DNA of 64,000 nt from CAZPMO01 sp964587515 (GTDB taxonomy: Bacteria; Pseudomonadota; Alphaproteobacteria; MPNO01), in the NCBI GenBank assembly GCA_964587515.1, contig CAZPMO010000002.1, positions 1-64,000 on the forward strand. Reading direction: 5' to 3'. Positions 44,661 to 53,725 of this stretch are shown here, one piece after another. A model generated the notes under the pieces. It was not told the origin of the DNA. It made no database searches and was given only the letters and a program-made list of their open reading frames with translations. How positions within the stretch are numbered: position 1 is the first letter of the stretch; every line of letters starts with the position of its first letter. The translations under genes and the position numbers were made by a program.

Positions 44661-45890
44661 ATGAGCGAAATACCCACCTTCGTGACCCATCTCGAATGCG
44701 GCCTGACCGGCAAACGCTACGAGGCGGATACGCTCCACGGCCTGTCCGAGGCGGGGCGACCGCTGCTGGTGCGGTATGATTTAGATGCGCTGGGCCGCGC
44801 CATCGACAAGGAGACGCTGGCCGCGCGCGAGCCGGAATTCTGGCGCTACCGCGAATTTCTGCCGATCCGCCGCGCCGAGAACGTGGTGCGCCTCGGCGAA
44901 ATAATGACGCCGTTGATCCGCGCACCGGGACTGGAACGCGCGCTGGGCTCGGGCGAGGTGCTGATCAAGGACGAAGGCCGCCTGCCGACCGGCTCGTTCA
45001 AGGCGCGCGGGCTTGCGCTCGCGGTCTCCATGGCGAAGGAACTCGGCGTCACGCGCATGGCCATGCCGACCAACGGCAATGCCGGCGCCGCGCTGGCCGC
45101 CTATTGCACGCGCGCCGGCATTAGCTGCGACGTATTCTGCCCCGACGACACGCCCGAAATTAACATCGCCGAGATCGCCATCGCGGGCGCGCGCACCTGG
45201 AAGGTCAACGGGCTGATCGACGATTGCGGGCGCATCGTCGGCGAGGGCAAGGAGATCGTCGGCTGGTTCGACACCTCGACCCTGAAGGAGCCCTACCGCA
45301 TCGAAGGCAAGAAGACCATGGGGCTGGAGCTCGCCGAACAGCTCGGCTGGGACGTGCCCGACGTGATCCTCTATCCCACCGGCGGCGGCACCGGGCTGAT
45401 CGGCATGTGGAAGGCGTTCGCCGAGCTTGCCGCGATCGGCTGGCTCGGCGACAAGCGCCCGCGCATGGTGGCGGTGCAGGCCGCCGGCTGCGCGCCCATC
45501 GTGAAAGCCTACGAGGACGGCGTCGAACACGCCGATCGTTGGGAAAACGCCCATACGGTGGCCGCCGGCATTCGCGTGCCGGCCGCGGTCGGCGATTTTC
45601 TGATTCTGCGCGGCGTGCGCGAGTCCGGCGGCTTCGCCACCGCCGTCGAGGACGACGCCATCGAGGCCGCGCGCGACCGGGTGGCGCGGTCGGATGGCAT
45701 TCTGCTGTGTCCCGAGGGCGCGGCCACCGTCGCGGCGCTGGAGAAGGAACTCGCCAGCGGGCGTATTTCCAAGGACGAACGCGTGGTGCTGTTCAACTGC
45801 GCCACCGGTCTCAAATATCCGCTCGCCGCCGACGTCGGCCGCATCGACCTCGGCCAGCCCATCGACTATGCCGCAATGGCGGCGCGATAG
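44661..45890 (+). CDS. thrC: Threonine synthase
   Basis: The 409-residue PLP enzyme converts O-phosphohomoserine to threonine. The PLP lysine is in PTGSFKARGLA, the phosphate-binding glycine loop in LYPTGGGTGLIG, and it starts with the family's HLECGLTGKRYEAD. The ATG at 44661 has GAGGAA just upstream. The surroundings are not amino-acid synthesis genes, so it could be a paralogue that acts on a related substrate; the full motif set still favours threonine synthase. Confidence 0.85.
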   Translation: MSEIPTFVTHLECGLTGKRYEADTLHGLSEAGRPLLVRYDLDALGRAIDKETLAAREPEFWRYREFLPIRRAENVVRLGEIMTPLIRAPGLERALGSGEVLIKDEGRLPTGSFKARGLALAVSMAKELGVTRMAMPTNGNAGAALAAYCTRAGISCDVFCPDDTPEINIAEIAIAGARTWKVNGLIDDCGRIVGEGKEIVGWFDTSTLKEPYRIEGKKTMGLELAEQLGWDVPDVILYPTGGGTGLIGMWKAFAELAAIGWLGDKRPRMVAVQAAGCAPIVKAYEDGVEHADRWENAHTVAAGIRVPAAVGDFLILRGVRESGGFATAVEDDAIEAARDRVARSDGILLCPEGAATVAALEKELASGRISKDERVVLFNCATGLKYPLAADVGRIDLGQPIDYAAMAAR

Positions 45891-45951
45891 GTTCGCTTGC
45901 CCCGGGGGGTCGGGCGACACAATTGAACGGGGAACCAAGCGAAAGGAAACG

Positions 45952-46509
45952 ATGATGTCTACTCTGCCGCCGGCCGCGCTCAGCCATTGCGTCATGTATG
46001 TGTACGATTTCGAGATGATGAAGGATTTCTATACCAACGTGATGGGCTTCCATCTGTCCGATATCGGCAGCGCGCGGGGCAACGACATCTGTTTCATGAC
46101 GCTCGATCCGGAACTCGACCATCACCAACTCGCGCTGGCCGGCGGGCGCAAGGGCGACCGCGACGCGGGCAGCCTCAACCATCTCGCCTTCCGCCTGAAG
46201 TCCCTGCCCGATTTGCGCACCCGCTACGACGCGCTGATGGCGGCCGACAATGTCAGCGACATCGATCCCATCACCCACGGATCGTGGCTTTCGGTCTATT
46301 ACCGCGACCCGGAGAACAACCGCATGGAGTTCTTCGTCGACACCCCGTGGTACATGAAGCAGCCGATCGTCGAACCCCTCGACATGTCGTTGTCCGACGA
46401 CGAGATGATGCGCCTGACCGAGCAGACCTATCGCGACTGGCCGGACTTCCGCCCCATGGAGGAATGGAAGGCCGAGACCCGCAAGAAACTAACGAGCGAG
46501 CACGCCTAA
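45952..46509 (+). CDS. VOC-family dioxygenase/glyoxalase-like protein
   Basis: A 185-residue single-chain VOC protein with LSHCVMYVYDFEMMKDFY, LNHLAFRLKSLPDL, and YYRDPENNRMEFFVDTPW. It resembles biphenyl-2,3-diol dioxygenase-like VOC proteins that carry a C-terminal helical tail (YRDWPDFRPMEEWKA). His14, the His in the middle motif and the late Glu could bind iron. It follows thrC by 61 bases and overlaps the convergent TenA-like gene by four bases. The function is unknown. Confidence 0.82.
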   Translation: MMSTLPPAALSHCVMYVYDFEMMKDFYTNVMGFHLSDIGSARGNDICFMTLDPELDHHQLALAGGRKGDRDAGSLNHLAFRLKSLPDLRTRYDALMAADNVSDIDPITHGSWLSVYYRDPENNRMEFFVDTPWYMKQPIVEPLDMSLSDDEMMRLTEQTYRDWPDFRPMEEWKAETRKKLTSEHA

Positions 46510-47207
46510 CCTGCTTCGGCCAGCGCGGTCCAGGCCCAGCCGATTTCGCGCATGGCGCGGCGCGCCTCGAACACGGTGTAGGGCTCGGCGGTCAGGAAAT
46601 ACTTGTCGATCAGATGCCGCACCCATTCCTGGGTCTCGGCGGCGCGCGCGGGTTCGCCCCTGAGAAAGACCAGCGCGTCCTCGGCGACCCCGTAATGGCC
46701 GGCGAGGCTGTCGGCCAGCGCGCCCATCAACCCCGGCATCTGACGTTCCAGCACCCAGGCCACGCCGGCCGCCTCGGCGGCGCTCGATTGTTCGCCGTGC
46801 AGCCGCACCATGTCGATCAGATCCTCCGCCTCGGCCGAGGGGTTCTCGAGCGCCTCGGTCAGCGCCGATGGAGACATGCCCAGCGCTTCCGTCATGAGCC
46901 GCCAGCCCTTATCGGCGTCGGAATCCGCCTCGTGGGTCGCGCGGTAGAGACGATCGAACAGACGCGTGCCGTCGTCGCGGTCGATCACCGCGATTTTCGC
47001 GATGAAGGCGTAACGGCCGCGCCCGGCGACCACCGGCGTGAGACGGGTCAGCAGCGCCTGGAGATCGGAAACCGGCAGCGCGCCCGCCAGCGCGTCGCGC
47101 CATACGGGGTGATCGGCGAGGCGGAGATGCGGCGCGTTCTCGTCTTCGGCCAGCAACGCCGCCGCCTCGCCGCTTTCGACGATGCGCTCGACCTCGACGA
47201 TTTTCAT
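46506..47207 (-). CDS. TenA/PqqC-like all-helical protein, possibly degenerate
   Basis: A 233-residue, mainly helical protein. The segment LYRATHEADSDADKGWRLM and the C-terminal YTVFEARRAMREIGWAWTAL recall the heme-oxygenase-like fold of TenA, PqqC and diiron oxidases. The position that normally carries a metal His is Trp (DKGW), so if the fold is right it may not bind iron. The ATG overlaps the AbrB-like stop by four bases (ATGA). It is the last gene of the tightly packed HDO operon and may be a non-catalytic partner. The family assignment is tentative. Confidence 0.5.
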   Translation of the reverse strand: MKIVEVERIVESGEAAALLAEDENAPHLRLADHPVWRDALAGALPVSDLQALLTRLTPVVAGRGRYAFIAKIAVIDRDDGTRLFDRLYRATHEADSDADKGWRLMTEALGMSPSALTEALENPSAEAEDLIDMVRLHGEQSSAAEAAGVAWVLERQMPGLMGALADSLAGHYGVAEDALVFLRGEPARAAETQEWVRHLIDKYFLTAEPYTVFEARRAMREIGWAWTALAEAG

Positions 47208-47461
47208 GACGAACCCTCCCCGGCCAGCCGTTCCGCGACGCCTTCGTCCTCCAGCGAGGTGTAGGGGCTTTTCTTCACCGACCAGAACTCGATCGCGCCG
47301 TCGAAGAAGCCGGTATAGCAAACCACATCGCGTTCCTCGAGTTCGAGCCGCGCCACCACCTGGTCCGGCACCTCGACGACCAGCTTGCCGTCGCCATCCT
47401 TGCGGACCAGCACCGGGGCCGACCATTCGATGCCCTCTTGGGAATTCTCGCTGGCTGTCAT
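47204..47461 (-). CDS. Small AbrB-like protein
   Basis: An 85-residue protein whose core (VLVRKDGDGKLVVEVPDQVV, then LELEERDVVCYTGFFDGAIE) looks like a SpoVT/AbrB-type swapped-hairpin strand pattern. It lacks an obvious DNA-binding partner or toxin beside it. It sits 12 bases after the hydrolase gene and overlaps the TenA-like gene, so it is made with the HDO operon. It might be a regulator or a small structural subunit; the evidence is only the strand pattern. Confidence 0.5.
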   Translation of the reverse strand: MTASENSQEGIEWSAPVLVRKDGDGKLVVEVPDQVVARLELEERDVVCYTGFFDGAIEFWSVKKSPYTSLEDEGVAERLAGEGSS

Positions 47462-47472
47462 TATCCTTCTCC

Positions 47473-48300
47473 CTAATTCAGATCTCGGCTGAAATCGGCG
47501 ATTAGCGCCGCCGTGCGTTGGGGTTGCGTCTCCGGGACATAGTGATCGCTGTCCTCGACGATCACGGACGGCAGGTCGGGCCGCAACGCGCATGACCGCG
47601 CGAACGCCGCCGCCGTCACGAAACGGCTGACCGCGCCCCGCACCAGCAATGTCGGCATGGAAAGCGCACCCACCACGTCTTCCAGATTCTCGCGCAAGCC
47701 CCTTGAAGTCGATCGCATCGCGTCGCCGTCGGCGAGCGGGCGCAGCGCGCCGTCCCGGTCGCGCCCGAAGCCCCATTGCGCGCGGCGCGACACCGCGTCG
47801 GCCGGCATCATTGGATAGCGGTCGTGCAGATAGGCCTCCATTTCTTCGCTGGAGGCGAAGGCGCGGTCGCCGCCGCCGACGCGGGCGTCCAGCGCATCGA
47901 AGATTTCGGTCTCGACGAAGGGCGTGAACTCGATGGCGATCACGGCGGAGATTTTATCGGGATAGACCGCGCCGGCGACGATGGCGTTGCGCGCGCCCAG
48001 CGAATGGCCCACCAGCAAAGCAGGTCCAGCGTCGAGATCGTCCACCAGGGCGGCCACGTCGGCGGCGAAATCGGCGCCGCGGTAACAATCGCCGGCCGGC
48101 TTGGCGCTGCGCCCGTGGCCGCGCTGATCGATGGCGACGCAATGGAACCGGTCCGACAGCGCGGCCGTCACCGGGTCCCAGCCGCGCCCGTTGGCGGTGA
48201 TGCCGTGCAGGAAGATGGCGGGGGAGCCCGCACCGGTCTCGAAGGCGCAAATCTCGACCGTCGAGAGCGCGCGGCGGCGCTCGATGATGGCGCCGGACAT
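47473..48300 (-). CDS. Alpha/beta hydrolase
   Basis: A 275-residue alpha/beta hydrolase. It has the oxyanion region IFLHGITANGRGWDP, DQRGHGRSAKP, the nucleophile elbow LVGHSLGARNA, and the catalytic His in VEDSDHYVPET. Relatives hydrolyse esters, C-C bonds of ring-cleavage products, or lactones. Its ATG overlaps the stop of the HDO gene upstream by one base (TGATG), so translation is coupled and the enzyme probably acts on the oxidase's product. Confidence 0.87.
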   Translation of the reverse strand: MSGAIIERRRALSTVEICAFETGAGSPAIFLHGITANGRGWDPVTAALSDRFHCVAIDQRGHGRSAKPAGDCYRGADFAADVAALVDDLDAGPALLVGHSLGARNAIVAGAVYPDKISAVIAIEFTPFVETEIFDALDARVGGGDRAFASSEEMEAYLHDRYPMMPADAVSRRAQWGFGRDRDGALRPLADGDAMRSTSRGLRENLEDVVGALSMPTLLVRGAVSRFVTAAAFARSCALRPDLPSVIVEDSDHYVPETQPQRTAALIADFSRDLN

Positions 48301-49040
48301 CAGAAATCGTATTTGCGGCGCAGGATCCTCAATATGCCTTCATGCATTTCGCGCCACGCCCACAGGGTTACGGCCGAGGCGCGCCGCGCACGCGCTATTT
48401 CCAGGTCCGACAAAACATATTTGTCGAGCAGGCCCGAAGATGCGTCCGTGTGCTCGATATCGGCGCGCACATGTTCGAGGAAATATTCGATGGTGTCATC
48501 GTCGAGCCCGTAGAATTTCCGCAGCGCCAACGCCGTCGCGCCGTGGGATTCCGGCAGCTGCGCCTCGTCGGCGTACCAGGTCGCGAGCCCTTCGGACGCG
48601 TTGCGGCGGCAGAAATAGGTCAGAGTGCGCGAAAACCCGATGACCTCGGCGATGGGGAAGCGCGCCGCCTCGTCGAGTTCCTCCTCGGTCGCGCCCAAAT
48701 TCTTCGCGAAACGCACCCACAGGCCGGGATGCTCGCCCTCATCCTCGGGCCGCATGATCTCGTCATAGGTGTTTTCCAGCAGATGCTGCACGTCATCGCC
48801 CTTGAGGAAAGCGGCGTGGCTCAGCATCATCTTGGGCTCGGCGTGCGCCTGGAAGGACCAGCGCATCAGCGCGAAATCCTTCAGCGCCTCCTTGGGCAGC
48901 CGCCCCGACGTGATCAGGGTCACGAGCGGCGTGCGCAGATAGCGGTGCTCGGGCCGGGTGATGTCCTCGTGGATATAATCCCGGATAGCCTTCGGCGCCG
49001 ATGGCGCATCGGCTCTGGCAAGGGTCGCGGTGGCGGTCAT
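48300..49040 (-). CDS. Heme-oxygenase-like iron-containing oxidase (HDO/PqqC-like)
   Basis: The 246-residue helical protein matches the HDO superfamily (PqqC, UndA, BesC, CADD-like). Candidate ligands are Glu94 in ENTYDEIMRP, His104 in EGEHPGLWVRF, Glu159 or Glu164, and the D194-x-x-H197 pair in VRADIEHTD. FYGLDDDTIEYFLEH is the usual helix before the last ligands. Known members use two irons or PQQ precursors to cleave or desaturate small molecules, and substrates vary widely. It heads a coupled run with an alpha/beta hydrolase, an AbrB-like and a TenA-like gene. A second member lies at 55132. The ligands are inferred by pattern. Confidence 0.72.
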   Translation of the reverse strand: MTATATLARADAPSAPKAIRDYIHEDITRPEHRYLRTPLVTLITSGRLPKEALKDFALMRWSFQAHAEPKMMLSHAAFLKGDDVQHLLENTYDEIMRPEDEGEHPGLWVRFAKNLGATEEELDEAARFPIAEVIGFSRTLTYFCRRNASEGLATWYADEAQLPESHGATALALRKFYGLDDDTIEYFLEHVRADIEHTDASSGLLDKYVLSDLEIARARRASAVTLWAWREMHEGILRILRRKYDF

Positions 49041-49108
49041 CGCTCGGTCTCCCCAGTTGTTCTTGGAATGATTATGGGATTCATCCCGGGCCGCGTCACG
49101 CCAAATCC

Positions 49109-49642
49109 TCAGACCGCGGGTTCGAGATCGACCTCAAGCGCCTGCAACAGGCGCGAATGCGCGATATAAGCGGCGATCATCACGCCAAGCTCGACGATCC
49201 CGCGGTCGTCGAAATGATCGCGCAGCGGATCGAACGCCGCGTCCGGCACTTCGGGGGACACCGTCATGGCGTCGACAAAAGCCAGTGCGGCGCGCTCGCG
49301 CGCATCAAAAAAATCCGACGGGCTCCAATCTTCCAGCGCGTCGCATTCGGCGCGGCTTACCCCCTCGGCCTCGGCAAGTCTGGGCACGTGCTGACGCAAA
49401 ACATATGCCGAGCCCACCAGATGCCCCATGCGGATGATCACCAGCTCGCGCAGCCTTCCGTCGAGGCCGGTGCCCCAGCGCACCTGGTTAATGTGATCGA
49501 ACCAGCTTTCGGCCAGCGGCGGCGAATGCAGCAGCGTCCGATAGACATTGATCACATTGCCGCGCCGTTTGCCACGAATGCGCCCGGCAAGCTCGGCAAG
49601 CTCGGGACGGTCGTCCGGATCGATCAAAGGTACGCGCGCCAT
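49109..49642 (-). CDS. Carboxymuconolactone decarboxylase (AhpD-like) family protein
   Basis: A 177-residue CMD-domain protein with VYRTLLHSPPLAESWFDHINQ, RLRELVIIRMGHLVGSAYVL, and FVDAMTVSPEVPD. The AhpD redox Cys-x-x-Cys is missing (here GSAYVLRQH), so it is more like decarboxylase-type or unknown CMD proteins than a peroxidase partner. It lies 68 bases upstream of the HDO gene on the same strand and may be the first gene of that operon. The reaction is unknown. Confidence 0.83.
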   Translation of the reverse strand: MARVPLIDPDDRPELAELAGRIRGKRRGNVINVYRTLLHSPPLAESWFDHINQVRWGTGLDGRLRELVIIRMGHLVGSAYVLRQHVPRLAEAEGVSRAECDALEDWSPSDFFDARERAALAFVDAMTVSPEVPDAAFDPLRDHFDDRGIVELGVMIAAYIAHSRLLQALEVDLEPAV

Positions 49643-49698
49643 GGCAATCCCGCCTCCTTGGTATAAGTTGCCGAAAGCTAACCATATCGGGGCGATCC

Positions 49699-50775
49699 AT
49701 GGCCACCATCGTCGTTCAGGACGACAAGATCCTGCGTTTTCTCGAAGTCATTCTCGATCCGCGCGTCGCGGCGGCCCGGGTGGCGGCGTTTCGCGATTAT
49801 CTCGCCTTCGACGAGCCCGACCCCGACCGCTGGTTTGACGCCCAGCGCCGGCGCGCGGGCGCGATCCGCCCGTCCGAGGTGCGTATGGTCGAGGACGAGG
49901 CGGCCATGCGCGTCGCGCTGCCGGACGCGGACGCGGTGGTGAGCGAAAGCCTGCGCATCGGCGGTGATGAACTCAGACTCGCGCCGAATTTAAAGCTGGT
50001 GCAAAAATTCGGCGTCGATGCGCGTAACATCGATCTTGCCGCCTGCAAGGACGCGGGCGTCGAGACACGCATCCTGCGCCGCCGGGTCAACGGCACGGTG
50101 GCCGAACATGCGATCCTGCTGATGATGGCGGTCGGCCGCAAGCTGGTCGAGACCGACGGCGCGCTGGATTTCGCAGGCCTGGAAGCGCTTGGCTATCGCC
50201 CGAAGAAATTCGATCCCGACCATGTGGCGGGCGCCAACTGGGCGCGCATTCCCGGCCTGAAGAGCCTGCAGGGCGCGACGCTGGGCGCGCTGGGCCTGGG
50301 CGAGGTTGGGCGCGAGGTCGCGATGCGCGCCCATGCCATGGGCATGGAGACTCTCTATTATCAGCGCACCCGCCTGCCCGACGAAATCGAGCGCGGCTGC
50401 GACGCCCGCTACGTTCCCTTCGAGGAATTACTGGAGCGCGCCGATTTCCTCAGCATCCATCTGCCGCTGACCGAGGCGACGCGGGGCATGATCGACGACG
50501 ACGCCTTCGCGCGCATGAAGCCGGGCGCGATCCTCGCCAACATCTCGCGCGCCCATATCGTCGATCGGGACGCCCTCATCGCGGTGCTGGAGTCGGGCCG
50601 CCTCGGCGGGGCGGGGCTCGACGTCCACTACGAAGAACCCGGCGCCCCCGATGAAAAACTTGGAACATACGCCAACGTCATCCGCAGCCCCCACATCGCC
50701 GTCGCCGCCCGCCAACACAACATGGCCGACACCGCCGAACTGGTCGCCAACCTCGCCGATGTGCTGGGACGGTGA
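49699..50775 (+). CDS. D-isomer-specific 2-hydroxyacid dehydrogenase
   Basis: A 358-residue NAD(P)-dependent dehydrogenase. It has the dinucleotide motif LGALGLGEVGREVAMRAHA and the catalytic residues: Arg in NISRAHIVDRD, Glu in VHYEEPGAPD, and His in IRSPHIAVAAR. The N-terminus is longer than in simple lactate-type enzymes. The substrate is not identifiable (hydroxypyruvate, phosphoglycerate or another keto acid). It is divergent from the CMD gene and followed by a 341-base spacer before the ABC importer. Confidence 0.88.
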   Translation: MATIVVQDDKILRFLEVILDPRVAAARVAAFRDYLAFDEPDPDRWFDAQRRRAGAIRPSEVRMVEDEAAMRVALPDADAVVSESLRIGGDELRLAPNLKLVQKFGVDARNIDLAACKDAGVETRILRRRVNGTVAEHAILLMMAVGRKLVETDGALDFAGLEALGYRPKKFDPDHVAGANWARIPGLKSLQGATLGALGLGEVGREVAMRAHAMGMETLYYQRTRLPDEIERGCDARYVPFEELLERADFLSIHLPLTEATRGMIDDDAFARMKPGAILANISRAHIVDRDALIAVLESGRLGGAGLDVHYEEPGAPDEKLGTYANVIRSPHIAVAARQHNMADTAELVANLADVLGR

Positions 50776-51116
50776 TCGAGGCTATCGCGGTGGCAAGCGT
50801 GACGCGAGAGAAGTGTTGACAATATATTTTTCGGAACCCAGCATGCCTCCCAAGTTCGAACGGGCAGGCGAATTAAACGAGATCCCTTGAATGCACGATG
50901 AAACGAATGGGGCGGGTGTATCGTCGATGGGTGCGATGGGATGTAATTCCGTGTCACCTCTCTTCAACCGTCACGAATTCGCGCTCGTCGTCCTATGCAG
51001 CCGGGGCGCTATCGTATCGATCGCCAAGCCCGTCACCTGCGGCAAACTAGTCGGAGCGGACCGGTGTCCGTAAGAGGCAAGAGCGGTCCGATCAACACAG
51101 GAAAAGGAGGAATAAA
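50776..51116. other. Intergenic spacer upstream of the ABC importer
   Basis: A spacer of 341 bases. A TTGACA (50816-50821) is present but no good -10 follows at 16-18 bases. A small hairpin, CGGAC/GTCCG, lies at 51057-51070. A strong AGGAGG-type site ends the spacer before the GTG at 51117. I see no gene or riboswitch here. Confidence 0.6.
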
Positions 51117-52103
51117 GTGAAAAAAGCAACAATGCTGGCATGTCTGGGTATGTTTGTTTCCATCTTTGTCATCGCTCCCGCGACGGCTCAAAACCTTAAA
51201 AAAATCAAAATCGTAGTACCTCGAAACAGCGCCTTCGTCTTGAATTACTTCGGGGGCAGAGAGGCCGGGATTTACCGCAAGCATGGTATCGACCTCGAGA
51301 TCGACGCGCGTCCGTTCAAGGGCTTCGCGGCAAGTCTTCCCGCCAAAGAGGCCATGGTCACGACCTATATGGGCACGGCCGCCGTGGCGCGCATTAACAA
51401 GGGGTTCGACTGGGTCATAATCGGCGGCGGGCTAACCGTCATGCAGGAGGTCTTTGTCCTCAAATCGTCCCCCTTCAAGACAATCAACGATTTGCGCGGC
51501 AAGAAATTCGCGAGCTGGTCCACGGGCGCCGGCGCCTTCAAGGCGACACGGGCGGTCATCATGGACGGTTTCGGGATCGACGTCCTGAAAGACACCGCGT
51601 TCGTGCAGGCCGCGGCACCTGCCTTGATCAAGCTGCTGGAACGGGGAAATGTCGATTCCATGTTCAACATCAGCTCCCTGACGATCGCGGCGGCCGCGCA
51701 ACCGAATAAATACCGCTCGATCTTTGCGCCCAATGATTACTGGAAGAAAAAAACCGGGCAGCCCATCGTATGGTCCGCGCCGATCGTCGCATGGAGAAGT
51801 TGGGTCGACGAAGACCGCGCCAGGGCCAAGGCCTTCGTGGCGGCGACCCATGAATCGTTCAAATGGCTCCGCAAGCCGAAAAATCTGGATGCCGCCGTCA
51901 AACAGTTCGGGACCCTGGCCGCGGTTAAAAACCAGGCTCAAGCCAATGTTTATAAAAAATGGCTGGGTGAAAAACGCGTATTCTTGGCGGAGTGGAACCG
52001 CGAAACGCGCGATAACCAGTGGAAGTTCCTCGAAATGGCCGCGAAGCGCGGCGTACTGGGGAAAGTGCCCTCCAAGGAAAAACATGGGCTGATCCTCGAA
52101 TAG
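51117..52103 (+). CDS. NitT/TauT-type ABC transporter substrate-binding protein
   Basis: A 328-residue periplasmic protein with a signal peptide (ending near ATAQ) and the NMT1/SsuA-like fold: KIVVPRNSAFVLNYFGG, GREAGIYRKHGIDLEIDA, and LRGKKFASWSTGAGAFK. The GTG start at 51117 has a strong GGAGG site. It opens an SBP-permease-ATPase-permease operon. Relatives bind sulfonates, nitrate, bicarbonate or pyrimidine precursors. No TPP riboswitch is seen ahead of it, so a thiamine link is not supported by regulation. Confidence 0.88.
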   Translation: MKKATMLACLGMFVSIFVIAPATAQNLKKIKIVVPRNSAFVLNYFGGREAGIYRKHGIDLEIDARPFKGFAASLPAKEAMVTTYMGTAAVARINKGFDWVIIGGGLTVMQEVFVLKSSPFKTINDLRGKKFASWSTGAGAFKATRAVIMDGFGIDVLKDTAFVQAAAPALIKLLERGNVDSMFNISSLTIAAAAQPNKYRSIFAPNDYWKKKTGQPIVWSAPIVAWRSWVDEDRARAKAFVAATHESFKWLRKPKNLDAAVKQFGTLAAVKNQAQANVYKKWLGEKRVFLAEWNRETRDNQWKFLEMAAKRGVLGKVPSKEKHGLILE

Positions 52104-52137
52104 CGAACTGGCTCTCAACCTCGTAAAGTAGAACAAA

Positions 52138-52908
52138 GTGAAATCACTATTTCTCAAGCCCGGCGTCTTGCCGGGGGGGGTAACGATTATCGTCTGCCTG
52201 GTTCTTTGGCACGCGATATCCCTCTTTTTCTTGGATGTCTTCCTGCCGGGTCCTCTAACGTTGCTCGACCGTATGATCACGGTCTATGGGGACCCGGCGT
52301 CCTTCCTTGTGGTCTGGGTGACCCTCGTCCGAATAATTGAGGGCGTTGTCATTTGCATGGTTATCGGGACGGCGCTTGGCCTGTTAATGGGGCGCGAGCG
52401 GAACATTGAGGCCTTTTTCGACAGTTGGGTCATGGTTCTGCTGACGTTTCCGGCGGTTTGCTGGGCGTTTCTCGCGGTTTTATGGTTTGGGTTATCGGAC
52501 ATCGGCCCGATTCTCACCATCATCCTGATCGTATTTCCATTTGTCACCATGAACATTTGGGAAGGCACCAAGGCGGTGGAAAAGGGATTGATCGATATGG
52601 CGACCGTATACAGGGCCAACCGATCCCTCATGATTCGCAAGGTGATTATTCCGCAGCTTATGCCATTTTTCTTTTCCGCTCTCAGGATCGCCCTGTCCTT
52701 GTCGTGGAAAATCGCCCTGGTCGGCGAGGCTTTCGGAGTCGGCAGCGGTGTCGGTCAAAAGCTGATCTACTGGTTCGAGGATACACGGGTCGATATGATG
52801 CTCGCCTGGGGCATCAGCTTCATGATCTTCATGGTGGCCATCGATCTCATCGTGTTCCGCCTGTGGGAGAAACGCACCTTCGCCTGGAGACATAAAATTG
52901 CAAACTGA
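52138..52908 (+). CDS. ABC transporter permease, first of two
   Basis: A 256-residue permease with six hydrophobic segments. The EAA-type loop near residue 150 reads EGTKAVEKGLIDMATVYRAN, followed by LSWKIALVGEAFGVGSGVGQ. It starts with a GTG at 52138 and overlaps the ATPase gene by 11 bases. It is a clear paralogue of the permease at 53726, so the importer probably uses a heterodimeric channel rather than the homodimer common in this family. Confidence 0.88.
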   Translation: MKSLFLKPGVLPGGVTIIVCLVLWHAISLFFLDVFLPGPLTLLDRMITVYGDPASFLVVWVTLVRIIEGVVICMVIGTALGLLMGRERNIEAFFDSWVMVLLTFPAVCWAFLAVLWFGLSDIGPILTIILIVFPFVTMNIWEGTKAVEKGLIDMATVYRANRSLMIRKVIIPQLMPFFFSALRIALSLSWKIALVGEAFGVGSGVGQKLIYWFEDTRVDMMLAWGISFMIFMVAIDLIVFRLWEKRTFAWRHKIAN

Positions 52909-53725
52909 GAATAGTCCCGTGAATGTGAAACCCGAGCATGCCGCTGGGGCGTCGACGGTTGTCGCGGTAAACAACCTGACGAAGAAATTCAATTCTCCAA
53001 TGGACGGAGAGGAATTCGTTGTCCTGGATTCCGTAAGCCTGCATGTGGACGAGGGCAAATTCGCCGCCATCGTCGGACCTTCGGGCTGCGGCAAATCCAC
53101 ATTGTTGAACATCATCGCCGGCATCGAGACCCATGATCCCGATGAAGGGGGCTCGGTCGAGGTTTTCCCGAGAGCAGGCCACTCGACGTTGCGGGTCGGC
53201 TATGTCTTCCAGAACGCCCGGCTGCTCAACTGGCTGACGGTCGAGGGCAACATTCAATTTGCGCTGGAGGCGCAGGAAATCCCCAAGGAGAGATGGCGCG
53301 AACTGGTCACGACATATCTTGAGATGGTAGGGCTCGAGGGGCAGGAAAAGAACTTCCCCTTGAACCTGTCGGGCGGCATGCAGCAACGGGTCGCCATCGC
53401 CCGCGCGCTCGCCATCGAACCCGACATTCTGCTGATGGATGAGCCGTTCAGCCATCTCGACGAAATCACCGCCAGGAAGATGCGGTTCGATCTGATGGAG
53501 ATCCTGAGCCACGCCAAGCCCACCATCCTGTTCGTGACCCATGATCTGGGCGAGGCGGTCTTTCTTTCCGATCATATTTACATGATGAGCACCAAGCCGG
53601 CTCGGATCTTCAAGCAGATCTCGATCGATGTCGAGCGGCCGCGAAAACCCGAAGACCCGGTGATTTTCGACCTGGAAAAAGAATTGGTCCGGGAATTTTT
53701 CAGCGTCCTGGACGAGCAGGATTAG
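52898..53725 (+). CDS. ABC transporter ATP-binding protein
   Basis: A 275-residue ATPase with Walker A VGPSGCGKSTLLN, the signature LSGGMQQRVAIARAL, Walker B DILLMDEPFSHLD, and the switch His in FVTHDLGEAVFLSDH. It matches SsuB/TauB/NrtD-like subunits. Its N-terminus overlaps the first permease gene and its stop touches the second permease start, so the four genes form one unit. Confidence 0.93.
   Translation: MQTENSPVNVKPEHAAGASTVVAVNNLTKKFNSPMDGEEFVVLDSVSLHVDEGKFAAIVGPSGCGKSTLLNIIAGIETHDPDEGGSVEVFPRAGHSTLRVGYVFQNARLLNWLTVEGNIQFALEAQEIPKERWRELVTTYLEMVGLEGQEKNFPLNLSGGMQQRVAIARALAIEPDILLMDEPFSHLDEITARKMRFDLMEILSHAKPTILFVTHDLGEAVFLSDHIYMMSTKPARIFKQISIDVERPRKPEDPVIFDLEKELVREFFSVLDEQD

Noticed and set aside
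50891..51073. A 60-codon frame in the spacer before the ABC importer
   Set aside because: No ribosome binding site, no domain and atypical composition; the spacer also has overlapping frames on the other strand.
50776..51116. TPP riboswitch upstream of the NMT1-like binding protein
   Set aside because: The conserved CTGAGA and related TPP elements were not found, so thiamine regulation is not supported.
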